Positions 1 through 12,087 of a stretch of DNA of 64,000 bases are shown in pieces. The translations under genes were made by a program, and so were the position numbers. Under the pieces are notes generated by a model. The model saw only the letters and a program-made list of their open reading frames with translations, had not been told where the DNA came from and searched no databases. Source of the DNA: Polytrichum commune (Eukaryota > Streptophyta > Polytrichopsida > Polytrichales > Polytrichaceae). The stretch covers positions 5,580,001 to 5,644,000 of the forward strand of contig OX485803.1 in the NCBI GenBank assembly GCA_950295325.1, written 5' to 3'. Position 1 is the stretch's first letter. Every line of letters starts with the position of its first letter.

Positions 1-357
1 GCTTGGAGGAAATCCCCTAATTTGTTGCTTGGAAGGCTTGGACAAGGCTCAAGCTCCCCTGTCAGGGACCCGGCAGCGCCTTCTGTGTTGCTAGAAACAC
101 TCGAATTGTAGGGGTTCTGACAATAGGGAAAAGGCCTCTAGTTATACTAATGTTCATTTCATATAGTAGTAAAACCCTCGATCCAGGAATAAAAAAACTC
201 AAACTACCCATGCTCACCCTGCTATTGAGAATCTCATCCCAAACTGCTTCCTGTTCTCAAAACTTCATGATCCCTTGTGCTTCTAACATTGGGAACCTTA
301 TGTGCAGGAGGTTTATCTTAGTTGCCCTTAAAAATGCACGAGCATACATAGACTTAC

Positions 358-526
358 ATGTGATGTTGGGTTTCTCGGAGCGCCCAAAGCCCACCAAATT
401 GAGAGCCCAAACACAGCAGCCTTTTGCTGGCAAACCCTTCAAATTATTGTCCCCCTAGTGCTCCCAAAATGCCCCAATTCCATGCACTAACAGCACTGCT
501 GGACCTTCATTTCCCACGGACGAGAA
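358..526 (-). pseudogene. alpha/beta-hydrolase exon (photolyase-associated family), broken by an in-frame stop
   Basis: Read on the minus strand, an exon-like stretch runs from a TTGTACAG acceptor (exon from 526) to a GTAAGT donor at 357. It encodes GPAVLLVHGIGAFWEH, then a TAG codon (457-455), then KGLPAKGCCVWALNLVGFGRSEKPNIT in the same frame. This matches the oxyanion-strand and 'GFGRSEKPN' region of plant alpha/beta hydrolases, closest in my memory to the C-terminal hydrolase domain of the photolyase-like protein At4g25290. The nucleophile elbow would lie in a later exon that I cannot find at lower coordinates before the window ends. The stop and the two irregular residues after it suggest a pseudogene or a captured fragment; a sequencing error at one codon is the alternative. 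Confidence 0.6.
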
Positions 527-2004
527 CTGTACAAATAGAATCAACGCAAATTTTAGTAGACATGCTGACACTAATAATGTCTTCTCAAAACAGAGCATGT
601 GCATGTGAGGAAAGAAGGAAGGAATCCTTCTTTTTCTAGAGATGGGGCACCTGGACATGATGGCCGCGCCACTTCCAAGCACCAACATGAAGGCTCCACT
701 CACTACCTTGCTTTTTACTCTTCTTCTGCAACAGCTCGAACCACCGCCAAATAATGCTCCCCTGTAAGTACGTTTGAAAACCATAGGCTTGAACTGAGTG
801 CCATTGTCAACTCCCATAGCTATAATGACTAGAGCATAACCCTGCATCCATTATCTTTCTCACTAAAGTGGCATGATATGCAGAATAAGATAGTGGGACC
901 TTCAAATGAAAAAGGCAAATACTCACATGTGCTGCTACTAAGAAGAGGATCAGCCTCTTCCACACCTTTCACTGCAATTAAACCCATTTACTCCCAATCA
1001 CCTCGCCAGGCTATATCCATTCCATACCTAAAAAACTTGAGAGAAATGAGCACGAAGCTGTATCAGTATTCAAGGCAAGGGTATTTGGATCGGTAATATC
1101 ATTCTCACCATAGACGGGGATCGTGGGGATGCGATTTTAGTCTGTGGTTGATAAAGAACTGTTGCAGTTGCCTTCTTGTGTATAGGTGTTGCCAAAGTAG
1201 GTCAACAATGCAACCTGACAATGCGTGTGTCGTTGACATTGAGCAAAAATAACCTTGCCTTTCAACAGGTCTTGAGAAGCATAACTGAAATAACGTTGGA
1301 AAAGAGAGGAACTTGGAGGGTTAGGGTAACCCTGTGAGGATAAAGGAGCCCATGCACAATGACTACAATACCTATTATGAACTGCAGAAATTTATCCAGC
1401 ATACCACTCTCCAAAGCACGTATATCAGCCCAATTGCGGTTACAAGTACCTAATTGTTGAAGAGGATATGTCCATGGTAAATTACCATGAGCAGTCAATA
1501 AGATTGTCCCAACAATCATGCTCCTCAAACACTGGCTGCGCGTCTCCAACAACTCCCAAACTGATGTCAAACTCTGCTTGCTCGCTGCAAGTTCACATGA
1601 CCATGAGTTCCGGGGGCACGAGCACATAATGCAACCAGATGGCTCGATTCTATTATATGTGAGTTTAAATAAGTTGGCCTAATTAGGGGGACTGCCTAAT
1701 TATGTCCTCCTAAATTTCAGTGGTGGGTGGTTACGTGCACATTCTAGGAATGGACACCAGACAGACATGTGCTTAAAAGAGCTTGGACTATGTACATTCA
1801 TGCTGGTTGAAAGCCAGTTTTGTATGTTTTGGTCGACCCAATTTTAGCATGTTAAGCAATTCTGGTAGCAAACTTGGGCGACTTTATGCAGAAGCTCTCA
1901 AACTCACCTAGTAGCCAAACCCCATAGAGTTTTACCCAGGGACTTACAGATAATTCAATCGACTTTCAAGCATGTCCATCGGTTTTTATCAGTGAATGGA
2001 GATT
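527..2004. other. region without a recognised gene
   Basis: No reading frame here matches a family I know. A minus-strand open frame covers 1262-1627 with no recognisable motif. From about 1715 to 1810 the sequence matches a dispersed repeat also seen near 8130-8230 and 45285-45400 (shared pattern: a purine-rich lead, 'gggcaccaga', then 'acatgtgcttaaaagag'). Confidence 0.4.
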
Positions 2005-2110
2005 AACATACCTGAGCAACCTCCCGTGGTGTTTGCACCGCTGCCTTCGAAACCTTCAGGACATGTGCACCCTGAGTTTTGATAGGCCTAATCGGCAGAC
2101 CATAAATCCC
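2005..2110 (-). other. exon-like minus-strand fragment, unrecognised
   Basis: On the minus strand an open frame ends in SKAAVQTPREVAQ immediately before a GTATGT donor. It lies between the TIC62-like and the hydrolase fragments and has the same orientation, so it may be a further exon of the same captured or decayed gene. I do not recognise the peptide. Confidence 0.25.
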
Positions 2111-2227
2111 TACTCGCACTAATGATGGGTGATTCTCTGTTCGGGTACTACGTAAGTCCATCCGTCCACAAGATGAAGGCATAGAATTTAATAGCATAAA
2201 CGATATTAAAAATGGAGGCCATTGTAG

Positions 2228-2468
2228 TCATTGCTTCAAGTTGAGGACTTTACCAGCTTCAATAAGATTACACGAAGCCTTGAAATCAATCCGATAAGGG
2301 CCTATGACATCTAACACTTCTTTCTCACTCGCACCGATGGTACATACAACTACCCCTGCATTTCCCGACCGCCTCTTCGATTTCATGTACACTTTCGAGG
2401 TCACACTCCACCAGCTCAATACCATCTTCTTGAACGGGCGTTTTGAATCGAATAATTTGGCAGTTTGC
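2228..2468 (-). pseudogene. TIC62-like NAD(P)-binding Rossmann exon, frameshifted
   Basis: The minus strand encodes DGIELVECDLESVHEIEEAVG in one frame. After a one-base surplus in a GGG run near 2370 it continues in the next frame as NAGVVVCTIGASEKEV, then VLDVIGPYRIDFKASCNLIEA. This is the conserved core (acidic end of beta3, VVVCxIGASEKEV, GPYRIDxxAxxNLI) of the TIC62-type atypical short-chain dehydrogenase family of plastids. A TTCCAG acceptor precedes it near 2469. At the other end the frame closes with TGA at 2228 without a convincing donor, so the exon is truncated. Homology is clear by motif; the frameshift makes it a pseudogene or transposon-captured fragment. Confidence 0.6.
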
Positions 2469-2801
2469 ACTGGAATCCACATAAGATATTTATTTCCATT
2501 CGTATTATAGGAAGCCTATGATGGTGTGGTAATGATTTCAACAGTCGTCTTACAGTCGTGCTTCCTACCAATAAACCAGGTTATCGTTTCAGCACCAAAC
2601 TACCAATATTCAACCTTTAGAGACGACTTACAAGTACTTGAACCATTCAGAACATTTGGAAGAGTTATTCCAGAGTTTATTAATCATGATGTTGTCAGAT
2701 GCAGAGCCAAAGACTAAATGGAACCCCCTTACCAACCAATTTTATAAGAAAGACAATTAAGTGACACAATAAGACGAAATAGTGGAAAAGATCACACTTA
2801 C

Positions 2802-2845
2802 CAGAACTCTGGCTCCTCAGCCGGTGCTTCAATTTCATCTAAACC
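2802..2845 (-). other. small exon-like segment with good splice borders
   Basis: On the minus strand, TTTCAG is followed by 44 bases encoding LDEIEAPAEEPEFW and then a GTAAGT donor. The acceptor, donor and open acidic peptide together look like a genuine short exon. The family is not recognised. It is the most upstream of a set of minus-strand fragments in the first 2.9 kb. Confidence 0.3.
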
Positions 2846-2932
2846 TGAAATTATCCAAAAATACAAGACGATAGTGAGTTAGCGGGAAAATTCAATCGTA
2901 TAAAGTTCTTGGTGTGCACAAGTCATCCGGGA

Positions 2933-3140
2933 CCTACAGATAATCAATGAAGATATAAGGTGTGAATTCGACCATCAGCACAATCATGTTGATAAGTATT
3001 TGAATGATTAAAATGCGTTGTGATTCTGAAGTTGATGCATCTACAGAAATTAATAATCAACAGCTGTCACATGTATTTGGTACAGATGCAGCAATGTGTA
3101 GAAGGTAACCTAGAGAAACATCGTGCAACTAAACTACTGC
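2933..3140 (+). repeat. ~208 bp direct duplication, copy 1
   Basis: This segment is nearly identical to 7876-8081 (shared 'cctacagataatcaatga', 'gtatttggtacagatgcagc', 'catcgtgcaactaaacta'). The two copies are in the same orientation and bracket the piggyBac-like gene. Sequences beyond the right edges of the two copies are unrelated. They could be long terminal parts of a compound element or an independent dispersed repeat. Confidence 0.75.
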
Positions 3141-3141
3141 C

Positions 3142-4529
3142 TGGAGAAGAAACAAACTCTTTAGGAAAGGGTGTCAAATTGAACGTCATCCCACACAGTA
3201 AACTAACATGGCAGGCAGAATTTGTAACAGAACCCTGTGATGCGGGCCAACATCCACCATTGTGTAGAAGGTTTGCACCGCCCAGGCCCTCCTGCTGTTT
3301 CCACACAACCTCATGTTATCACTGGTAACATTCTCTCATGGCACACACGTGCAGAAGACCCAACTGGGATTTTGTGACCCTATGACTTAGTAAACAACAA
3401 CTTCAACTTCTACACCCTTACAGTAGAAACCAGCACGGAAACAATCTCCATGATATATCATATTCAAACCATGAACAAAAACAAGGGTTCAAGGTTGTGA
3501 TACATGTGCAAATAACAAAATCATTGAGCACAGAAGTTTATTAAAAGGTACTATCAGTGAGTCACTATAAATTTCCACATAGTGACTGATTGATCAAGGA
3601 AGTCCAGCGGAGAGAAAGGAGGGTGAATGGTAAAGTTCTAACAACAAGGTTGTGGAACATAATTGGTATGCCAGTTGAATCTTCGCAGATTCCGGTATGT
3701 TCCAAATTGTTCTTCACGCCCACGTTGGTCTCTTTCGTGACTCCAGAGACGTGGCCCACGCGTGAACTATCTGCACGCAAATTGGAAGCCCACAAAATAA
3801 GAGATGAGGAGTTAGTCTGCAGGCAAGAAGATGGCAAGACACCTATGAAGATGTCGTTCACAGACCTGGGGCCTAAATAGAAATCCCACCGACAGAACAA
3901 CATATATATCTTCCAACACCGTAGTTGATCACAATAGATGAACAGGCAACAACTCAACACAGGAGAGTGACATTTACAATGGAGAGCATTTACAAAAAGA
4001 GAAGGTGGGCTATGTCAGGGTCGTCACAAGGGACAGGATGTGACGCTGAGTTCCAAAAAGGTCTGACAGAGTAGGCTCTGTTTGACAGACAGAGGACGTC
4101 AAAAACACAGATTCAGTGAGTCACTACGGTACTTCACCAAGGCCAAAATTGTTCCTAAGGGAGTCCAGAAACGCATCCACGACACTCAAAATTTTGGCGA
4201 CGGAGCCCATGCGATGACAGGGGCAGGTACGTCTACGACTAATCCGGTATGTGAACACTCTAATGTTGCCTCTGCTCCGAAGACGAACTGTCAAACAAAC
4301 ATTCAGAATTGGGCGACGCATCGGACGCCAAGAACGGTTCATATTGAGGATACTCAAAGCGATCGACGGCGGATTCGGCTTGGGATTGTTTGTCCGCATT
4401 GACTCTTCGCGGATGGCACGACCACGCCTGCATCCAAACGTGCAACCTTCCACGACTACTGCGAAGCTCCTTCCTGTGAGAACATCACACTTCTCACACA
4501 TGTTAGATGTGACACAAACACGCCCCAAA
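3142..4529. other. downstream flank of the piggyBac-like gene
   Basis: No plus-strand gene is recognised. The minus-strand open frame over 4124-4621 overlaps the transposase tail in another frame and looks like a shadow. I looked for the TTAA-flanked terminal repeats expected of piggyBac elements and found no convincing pair. Confidence 0.4.
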
Positions 4530-7241
4530 CTACAACCTCTCGTGTTGTGCCTGGTAACACGATTCCGGGCACATCCACTTGTTTCCACAGGAAGTGCAGA
4601 ACCACTTTTGCACACGGCCACAAATCACACAGCCGCGCTTTAATTTGGACCGCCGAAGGGTGTGGACACGGTGGTGGTGTCAAGGTCTACGTTCAGGGGG
4701 GACATTCACTCTTTGGCGGGCTTGTATGGCCTCTGTGGCAAGGTACTTGCCGACTGCGATCTTGAAGGCCAGATGTGAGGTAACCGGCAATCCGAGTTCC
4801 TCCATTTGCTTCACCCAAACCACGTATGAGTTCACCATCGTCTGGTCCACAATGAAGTGAAAAATTTTCACCCACCACTTGTGGCACCTCAGCTGCGATG
4901 AATAGTTGCCACGGAGTTGGTCTGTCACATCAACTCCGCGCATGTACTCAACATACTGCCAGTGCATGGGAGACGATGGCACCACCAACTGGCCTTGAAG
5001 TCCAGGTATTCTTCGAAGGACCTTGCTGTTCAGCTCCCATGGGGCGGTTGCGGTGCTCAACAGGGTCACTAGCTTCTTATCCTGCCAAGAGACAACGCCC
5101 ATCTGTCGATGGACGTGAGTCCAGATAACCATGGACCCCCTGACTGTGGAGTCAGGCTCCCGATAGAGTCCACCCGGTAGATTCTTGCTTGTGCGGCGCA
5201 TGGTACCCGTGGCCCATATCCCCTTGCACATTAGCTCATGGAATAGGTTGACACTTGCGAAGAAATTGTCGATCACCAAACAGTGGCCCCGGTTCTCCAA
5301 ACCAGCCACCATACGTTCAACCACGTGGTATCCCAAACCATGAGGCCCAGCCCCTGTTCCTTCTCCAAAGTAGACCTCCAGCTGCCAAACAAACCTGCTT
5401 TTGGAGCTCGCCAACAACCACACCTTAATCCCAAACCTCACAGGCTTGTCCGGCATGAATTGCCTAATGAAACAGTAACAACCTTTGTATGGGATGACAC
5501 ACTCATCCACAGTAATCTCCCTCTCGAGATTATAAATATCTTTTGAAACGTTTACAAACATTTCCACGAGCCATCTTGTCTTCGCAATCCTGTCAAACCT
5601 AGGGTCACTCGCATCCCTCACTATAAGGTTGTTATCTACTAGATGCAAACAACGCATTATCTGCTCCCACCTCCCTAGTGACATGATGGACGAAATAAGC
5701 GAACAATACAGGAAGGGCTGGCTACGCATCCAATATTGCCTCACGCTTGGGAGACGTTTGCATCCCATGAGGATACAAATCCCCAGCCACCCCCGAATGT
5801 CGGAGCGATTCACATCTTTCCACATACGGCCCCCCTTTGTGCGTGGCAACTCGCCTTCCACTGGAGGCAGAACTGCCCTCGCATACCTGTTGGTCTCTAG
5901 TACAATTCGATCCACACAGGCATCAGTCCAGTACAAATCAAAAACCATATGTGGTAGAGGGATTCCTTCGGGTCTAGGGTACCTCAAACCTGGGGTAGGG
6001 CCAGTGAAGTTATCACGGGTTCTAACGAAGTCCACGCTGCTTGAATTCCAAGACTCCTTCCTGTAATATTCAGCCAGTTGATCGCTCTCCATGTGCACGG
6101 GTGTGAAAGAATCCGGGCTCATGCACCATTGTTCTAGGTTGGGTGACGGGTGCTCACTGCCATCTAAATTGTCGACCTCGAAATCCGATTCTAAGCTCTC
6201 TATGGTATCACAGTACTCTGGGAGCCATTCACTGCCACTAGAGTCCGCCGACAAGAAACCCGTTTCCTCGCCACCGGCGGAGTGCATTGATATGTTAGAG
6301 CAGAGCAGATATTCGGGGAGCCCACGACTTACCTGCGGAAAAGTGTCTCTGGTTGTCGAGTCTTGCGTACCATCAAACCCCTCAGTATCGGAGGGGGCGT
6401 CATAATCAGCGATGGGGCAGCCTACTGGATGTTCGGGTACCACCTGCGCGTTGATGTTTTCAGCTACACATTCAATGAGGCCCGGGCCGGTGCCACTCCC
6501 CACTCCGCTTGCATTTCCTCCCGAAAGCCCGCTTGCACTCAGTCCCGCGACTACCCCTCCAAGAACACCCACCGAGTCAGGCACGGGGCTGAAGCAATGC
6601 TGCCTCTTCCACCAACCGTACCCGTGCCCCCCTTCGCTTCCGTAAGCACGAACCTGCGGCCCGTCCACAACTCTGACGTTCTCCTCGTTCAAGTGGCACT
6701 CCGTGTCGTATCCCCCTAGATCGCACAACACCATCCTCTTACCAGTCGCAGCATGCATACCCTCCCCGAGAACATCCCCCTGCGTCCAAGAAGGTGTGTC
6801 GCCAGTGTGGAACGAATGCTCAGACAGAAAGCGATTCGGTACAAGCACAACCCATCCAGCCCGCCTGCTGCTCCACTGTATATACGTCCCCTGGAAATGG
6901 TCCGGCATTATACCGACCCCAATAAGCACCGGCCTCTCCAACGATCCGCCCGGATGAGTAGCTCCAAAGCCCGTGTGCTTCGAAATTGGGGTTGATGTCC
7001 TCCACGCGTCGTCACGCAACACGGACTCCCAGAGGTTGACATTTAAGGTATCCATGCTGCCAACCGAATGTTGTGATTCAGGCGCCACAAACTCCTCCAG
7101 GCCCTCATACCCTCCAACATCCCCCAACACCTCCCAGATTGTGTCGTCGTTCAGCCTTTGCTGCTCGTACTCGGTTACTTGTGCCGCCAAAGCCCGCGTG
7201 CGAACTCCGTCAGTGGGGTTGGGCTGGAGTGCTGGGGGCAT
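4530..7241 (-). CDS. piggyBac-like transposase (DDE_Tnp_1_7), with one in-frame TGA before the zinc-ring tail
   Basis: This would cut and paste a piggyBac-superfamily DNA transposon in the nucleus. Starting at the first ATG (7241) the frame is open for 853 codons to TGA at 4682-4680. The N-terminal ~420 residues are acidic, Gly/Ser-rich and probably disordered. The catalytic domain follows, with D579 in EITVDECVIPYKG, D658 in HCLVIDNFFAS and D771 in MRGVDVTDQL; the spacing fits the D268/D346/D447 triad of the moth piggyBac enzyme. Beyond the TGA the same frame stays open for 49 codons and encodes a Cys-rich tail, CVICGRVQKWFCTSCGNKW then MCPESC...H, ending at TAG 4532-4530. That is the C-terminal zinc-binding domain of the family. 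So one nonsense codon separates an otherwise complete protein from its DNA-binding tail. Options are a recent inactivating mutation, readthrough, or a sequence error. Confidence 0.85.
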
Positions 7242-7277
7242 CCATGCACGCGGCCTCCTTGGCTTGGATCGCACCAA

Positions 7278-7875
7278 CTTGCCTTTCTCCTCCCTTGTTC
7301 GCCTTCCACTTGCAGCCCGTTGTCCACCTGCACAGCTCCGGAACAGTCAGGAATCCTCAAAAAACAACCCCCCGCAACAGTAATGACATCAGAAATTTTA
7401 TGCTAGACCTGCCGCTTTTTGTGTATTGGTAAGGTAGTTATCTCATTCTAAATACCATCAGGTTCCAGTTTAGAGGTCTTTCAACCTGAAAGGGTGTCAT
7501 GGTCTGAAATAATAGACTCAGGTATTCACGAAATTAAACATGAACAGAGGGTTGCTGCATGATTCCACATGTCCCACTACATATGTGAGCTAGAGGTTAT
7601 GCTGAGGATGCTCCTTTATCATACGCAGCACGTGTCACACTGAAGAATACACTTCAGTCTAAATGAAGTCTATCCTACTGTACTCGGTGGTGTTGTGGCG
7701 GTGTTGCTCTTATTCATGTACATCACCGGCAGTTCCAGTCAACCGCATGATTTAACTCCGTGTCAGGAATTGCAAAAGAGAGGCATGAATGGTACATTGA
7801 GAATTACATGCATTGAATTTGGCACAATCATGGGAAATTGAACATTGGGGCAGTTTCATGAACATCGTAAGCAGG
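7278..7875. other. upstream flank of the piggyBac-like gene
   Basis: The transposase frame stays open upstream to a stop near 7340 but has no earlier ATG. The rest is AT-rich with no recognised gene. No TTAA-flanked terminal repeat was found by eye. Confidence 0.35.
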
Positions 7876-8081
7876 CCTACAGATAATCAATGAAAATATA
7901 AGGTGTGAATTCGACATCAGCACAATCAAGAGATAAGTATTTGAATGATTAAAATGCGTTGTGATTCTGAAGTTGATGCATCTACATAAATTAATAATCA
8001 ACAGTTGTCACATGTATTTGGTACAGATGCAGCAATGTGTAGAAGGTAACCTAGAGAAACATCGTGCAACTAAACTACTGC
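7876..8081 (+). repeat. ~206 bp direct duplication, copy 2
   Basis: Second copy of the duplication at 2933-3140, same orientation, differing by scattered substitutions and small indels. The following 8130-8270 resembles another dispersed repeat (see 527-2004). Confidence 0.75.
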
Positions 8082-8863
8082 TTGCAGGCCTACTTTGGTT
8101 ACTTAATTTAATTGGACATCTATATTTGAGAGGTGGGCGGTTAGGTCCACATCCAAGAATGGGCACCAGAAAGTCATTCGGCACAAAATAGACTAGACTA
8201 CAGCTCAAAATTAGAGAACCATTCTAGGTTCAATAGTGAACATAATTAGGGGGGGGGGACGGACCTATGTGGCCCTCTTATAGCTCACTGTCAGTGGACT
8301 TTGATAAATTTCAACACTCTGAGCATTTACAACAAAACTTTCTGGGACGATCATGAATTCTTCAGATGCATATGCAGATGCACATAGGTTTCACTTTGTG
8401 GAATTGAGTAGTACGAGGTAGAAGACAATAAATATAAACCACATAAGTTCCGTCATCCTCAATTTTTTTATCATTTGAAGCATGTCTGAACGTTAAAAGA
8501 TTTGTAGGCCTAAATTATTTATTTATTTATTTTCAGCTATATATTTCCAGATTTTATGCTAACTTGGAAACTCCAGAGTTGCAATTTCCCAAAATTACTA
8601 AAATTTCAAAATGGCCCGCTGTACTTCTATTAATCACTCAGCACACAAGTGTTTAAACTAATTTAGAAGCATTCTATTCACTAGATGTCTCACATAATTC
8701 CGAAGCTCACAGCTTCCCAGAGCTCTGGTCGGTATATGGACTGGCTTACGAATTGTGCATTTTATTACAATTCACTCATTTGGTTTTACCTGTATGGTGG
8801 AGCCATACGTACAGGTCTGTCAGATGATGATCTACGGGAAACGGTCCCAGCACCCACATTTGG

Positions 8864-9920
8864 TCATGCACACTTGAGGAGACTACCGGCACATGTGTTA
8901 CAACGTTCAGGTGCAGGCGCTGAATCACATGACTTACCACGTTCGGGTGCCGGCGTTGAATCAGGGGGCGGAGGTCCGAATTCGCTTGGAGCATCGCTCT
9001 CCGGCATGGGCGTCTGTTGCATCAGGTCGGCCAATCCACAGGTCGTTGTGGTCAACTTCTTCGATCTCGAGCTCTTGTGTGGAATTGGTGTAGTCTCCAC
9101 CACATATGCGAGCACCTTGCACTGCCGTTCCTTCCTCGGACGCTTCAAGACTGTCTTCCCATGGGTGACGGGAATCTGCGTGCACTGGGCCACGTCGAAC
9201 CCCTCTGTCGCATCCGCTTCGTGAACCTGGAGCAACGGAGGCACAACCACATGCACGACCAGTGAGCGCAAGTGATGAGAGGTTTGGAAGTCATGAACTG
9301 GACTGGGAATAGGCTGGAAACCGAAACGGAAACTCAGCCCTGCAGATATCACATCAAACCCCATTCACAAAGGCGACTTCACACCCGGCTACACCTGCAC
9401 TTCTACAAGAGCTTCGGCCAACCACACGTAGATAACAAAGCAGATCAGTCTATCTCAGTGTCCGGGGCACCAAAGTTATGAAGCCTACTGCGAACTGCAC
9501 CAGCACACCTCCATACATTGCAGGAAAACGGTACTTACCTTCTTCGCCCTGGGCATCCGAGGATGTTTTGGCTTCGGTGCCGGGTCGACATTCTCCTTCC
9601 CACCGTCTTGGCCTATCCCGCACGCATCCATCCCCCCCTGCAGCCAGTTCCACGACAACAAACAGTTAAAGTGACCCAGGTGGTCCATACAATTTCAATG
9701 ACAACATAACATAAACATGACTGACTGCACTCATCAATGTCCCCCGCAAGAGCAGAAGAAATTGACAGACATTACCCTGGTCTGCCGTGGCATTCTCTGA
9801 TTCGGTGTTGGACCTCTGCTCTCGGGCGCCGTGAGAGGAAGGCATACTTCCGCTTGGCATAGCTCCTGGCCACCCATGACAAATCGGGGAAGAAGCAGTT
9901 CGGCCACCGACGCCCATGTC
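8864..9920 (-). other. possible three-exon minus-strand gene or transposon ORF, unrecognised
   Basis: The minus strand shows three open blocks with splice-like borders. The first is ~9920-9776 (Ser-rich, ending at a GTAATG donor). The second is 9637-9539 (CTGCAG acceptor; KENVDPAPKPKHPRMPRAKK; GTAAGT donor). The third is 9226-8864 (CTCCAG acceptor; repeats of the kind STPAPERGKSC / SAPAPERCNTC; stop). Two of the three frames are open through the last block, so the true frame is uncertain, and the phase of the first block does not fit the frame quoted for the second. The basic, proline-rich composition suggests a nuclear or DNA-binding protein. I do not recognise a family. The block is GC-richer than its flanks, like the piggyBac gene. 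Confidence 0.25.
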
Positions 9921-9965
9921 AGAAAACAGAAACAAAGTTAACCAATCCCAAGGCGATGGGCGCAA

Positions 9966-11269
9966 GACTTAGGAACACAAGAAATTGGTTATCCTAGGTG
10001 CGCCGTGATGGGGTCTTAAATGGGTGATGAGTGCAGAACTCTCATGGTTGTCAGTTGGAACGATATTGGCAAGCTTTACAACAGTACCCCCAGGAGCTGA
10101 CTACACATCTGCTCAAGAAACACAAAGCGCCCTTCTCCAGACAGTCATCGTAGGCAAATTGTTCTGCCATTTCGTGGCCTTAGTCTGAACCTTGTCTGTT
10201 AATAACTCGTTCCTTGCTAAAAGGTCAGCGTGGATTACTATTTGTGAAGCTATATCGTGGTCCAAAGTTCACGAGTTAACTTCATTGTAGTCTTTTCTTT
10301 GCGCATCCATCAATTCTTTGTCATGCAAAGGGAGAAATCAATCCTCACAGCGATGAATTGACTCAATAAAGAAAATTGCGGTAAATTTCATGCTGAGAAC
10401 TATCCACACACAATCATCGAACTCCCCTCATTGGTCTGATTACCGCTTCATTGTACACAATGCCCCAAAAACCAATTGAAGGTAAGAATAGAAGAAAGCA
10501 CATGTTTCTCACAGCAAAAACTCGACATAGTAAGAAAGAAAGAAAGATGCAGTGCGATTCCAGGCAGAAGTCCCTCACTGTGCCACAATGTATGATGTCA
10601 CACACCATAGTCTTCCCAAAAAAGAGGTGGAGATTAGAAGAATCAACACATTATCTCCGAACAACATATATCCAATTGTAGAAAATAAAATAAAATAAAG
10701 GTGCAGCACATTTGAGGCTGCTGCAAGGAAATATTAAACCAGACACACACATTTCTCATTGGCCATATGATTTGTGTTGTATTGTAAGTTAGACCAAAAC
10801 TAAGACGAGAAACTGACTAAAGACGGGAAGCAGGAGGAGGGATGTTGACTATGAGGATTGTGAAATGTGGAATTATTGTGGAGGGAGAGAGCGATTTGGT
10901 ATTCTCGAGCAGAGGTAGAAACAGAGGAGCAGCGTCTGTCAGGCTCTCCATCATGGCCTCGCATGCCCGGCAACAAGGAAGCAAACTACTAAGTAATCTG
11001 GACTTCACAAACAGGCGGCCAGAGGGCATTGGAAATTTAGATCCGCACACCGGTTTGGCGGCATGTGCCGTTGTCACCAAATGCGGGGGGCGATGGTCGT
11101 TCACACCAAGCACATATACACTAAACCATACATTTTGCGAACAGTAAATAAATGACGAGCACCGTGTTCCTAAACTCAGCAAATACAATCAACCACAAAC
11201 CATAAGGTGCCACTGAAACCCTGAACCCGGGGTGTGTTGAGTGCGGTGAGGCTGGATGACTGACCTGCG
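9966..11269. other. no recognised gene
   Basis: A minus-strand open frame (about 10820-11100) could be a further exon of the unrecognised GC-rich block, since a GTCAGT donor lies at its upstream neighbour near 11268. Nothing diagnostic is seen. 10680-10700 is a short A/T-rich (taaaa)n stretch. Confidence 0.3.
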
Positions 11270-12087
11270 TCGCTTGGATCGGTGTCGATGTGGGGCGGTC
11301 CTGCATGAGCACCGGTTGGGACCCTCCCCTTGCCATCCTCGCGAGGCGCTTCATCCCTTGCAGATTCAGATGGAAAAACGTGTCCACGGAGAATGCCCGT
11401 CACAATGTCGGGGAACCTCCTGCGATCACACCAACCTAGAATACGAGCCGCGTGCCTGTACCAAAGATAGCGGCACCGCTCCTGGATCCCAAATGCACCC
11501 CTCCGATTCCACCGGCTCGGGCGTGGCTGCGCGAGGAGCGTGCTCGCATCCAGGAGTCGCACTGCCCGTGCTACGCCTTCCTCTGAGACCCCTTGAGCTG
11601 CAAACCAGCGTTGCAAGACACCCTCCAAATCAACGCGTTCGGCGCTCTTGCAGGACCCGCTATTCTCCATGTGTGCTCGTCCCACTGGAGCACGGTGCAA
11701 TTGGTATAGCAAACGCAGATCACATCCAGGAAAACAAACTGGATATACTCCAATCCGCCTCCGCCGCCACCAAAACGTCCTGTGATGAAACAGGGACGCC
11801 ATTTCCCGCCTGTCCCAAATGCGAGTACCCAAGAGGTGGTGGTGGTCACAATCGTAAGGGCCGCCTCTCCAAATCCAACTCGTCGTCATGATGCAGTCCG
11901 GAAGCCCACTCCTACGCAAAAAAAAAACGAAATCTAAGAACCCTAGACCTGGAGTGGAGAAGGTGGAAGGCGGAGCAAAAGCGGGGGAATGCCCTCGCGC
12001 TCCCATTCCACACGAGCGTGCCATTGCAACGAACCGACCGGCGGAGGCGGTGACCAACGGCCACCAGAAACTACGCACCGTCAGCAT
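11270..12087 (-). CDS. long GC-rich open frame, hypothetical
   Basis: The minus strand is open for about 340 codons (12195 to 11176) without an ATG at its extreme end; the first ATG is at 12087. A GTCAGT donor near 11268 would end an exon. The middle part has aromatic and basic residues (VLQRWFAAQGVSEEGVARAV, RYLWYRHAARILGW), giving short amphipathic helices. I find no catalytic signature of a transposase. It shares strand and base composition with the piggyBac gene and the 8.9-9.9 kb block, so it may belong to a transposable element. It could also be a chance open frame in GC-rich DNA. Confidence 0.3.

Noticed and set aside
4082-4643. Several overlapping open frames on both strands
   Set aside because: They overlap the GC-rich piggyBac tail region in other frames and carry no motif. 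The real signal is the Cys-rich extension at 4530-4679.
3142-7875. TTAA-flanked terminal inverted repeats for the piggyBac element
   Set aside because: TTAA occurs near 3541, 7534 and 7752, but the adjacent sequences are not inverted copies of each other.
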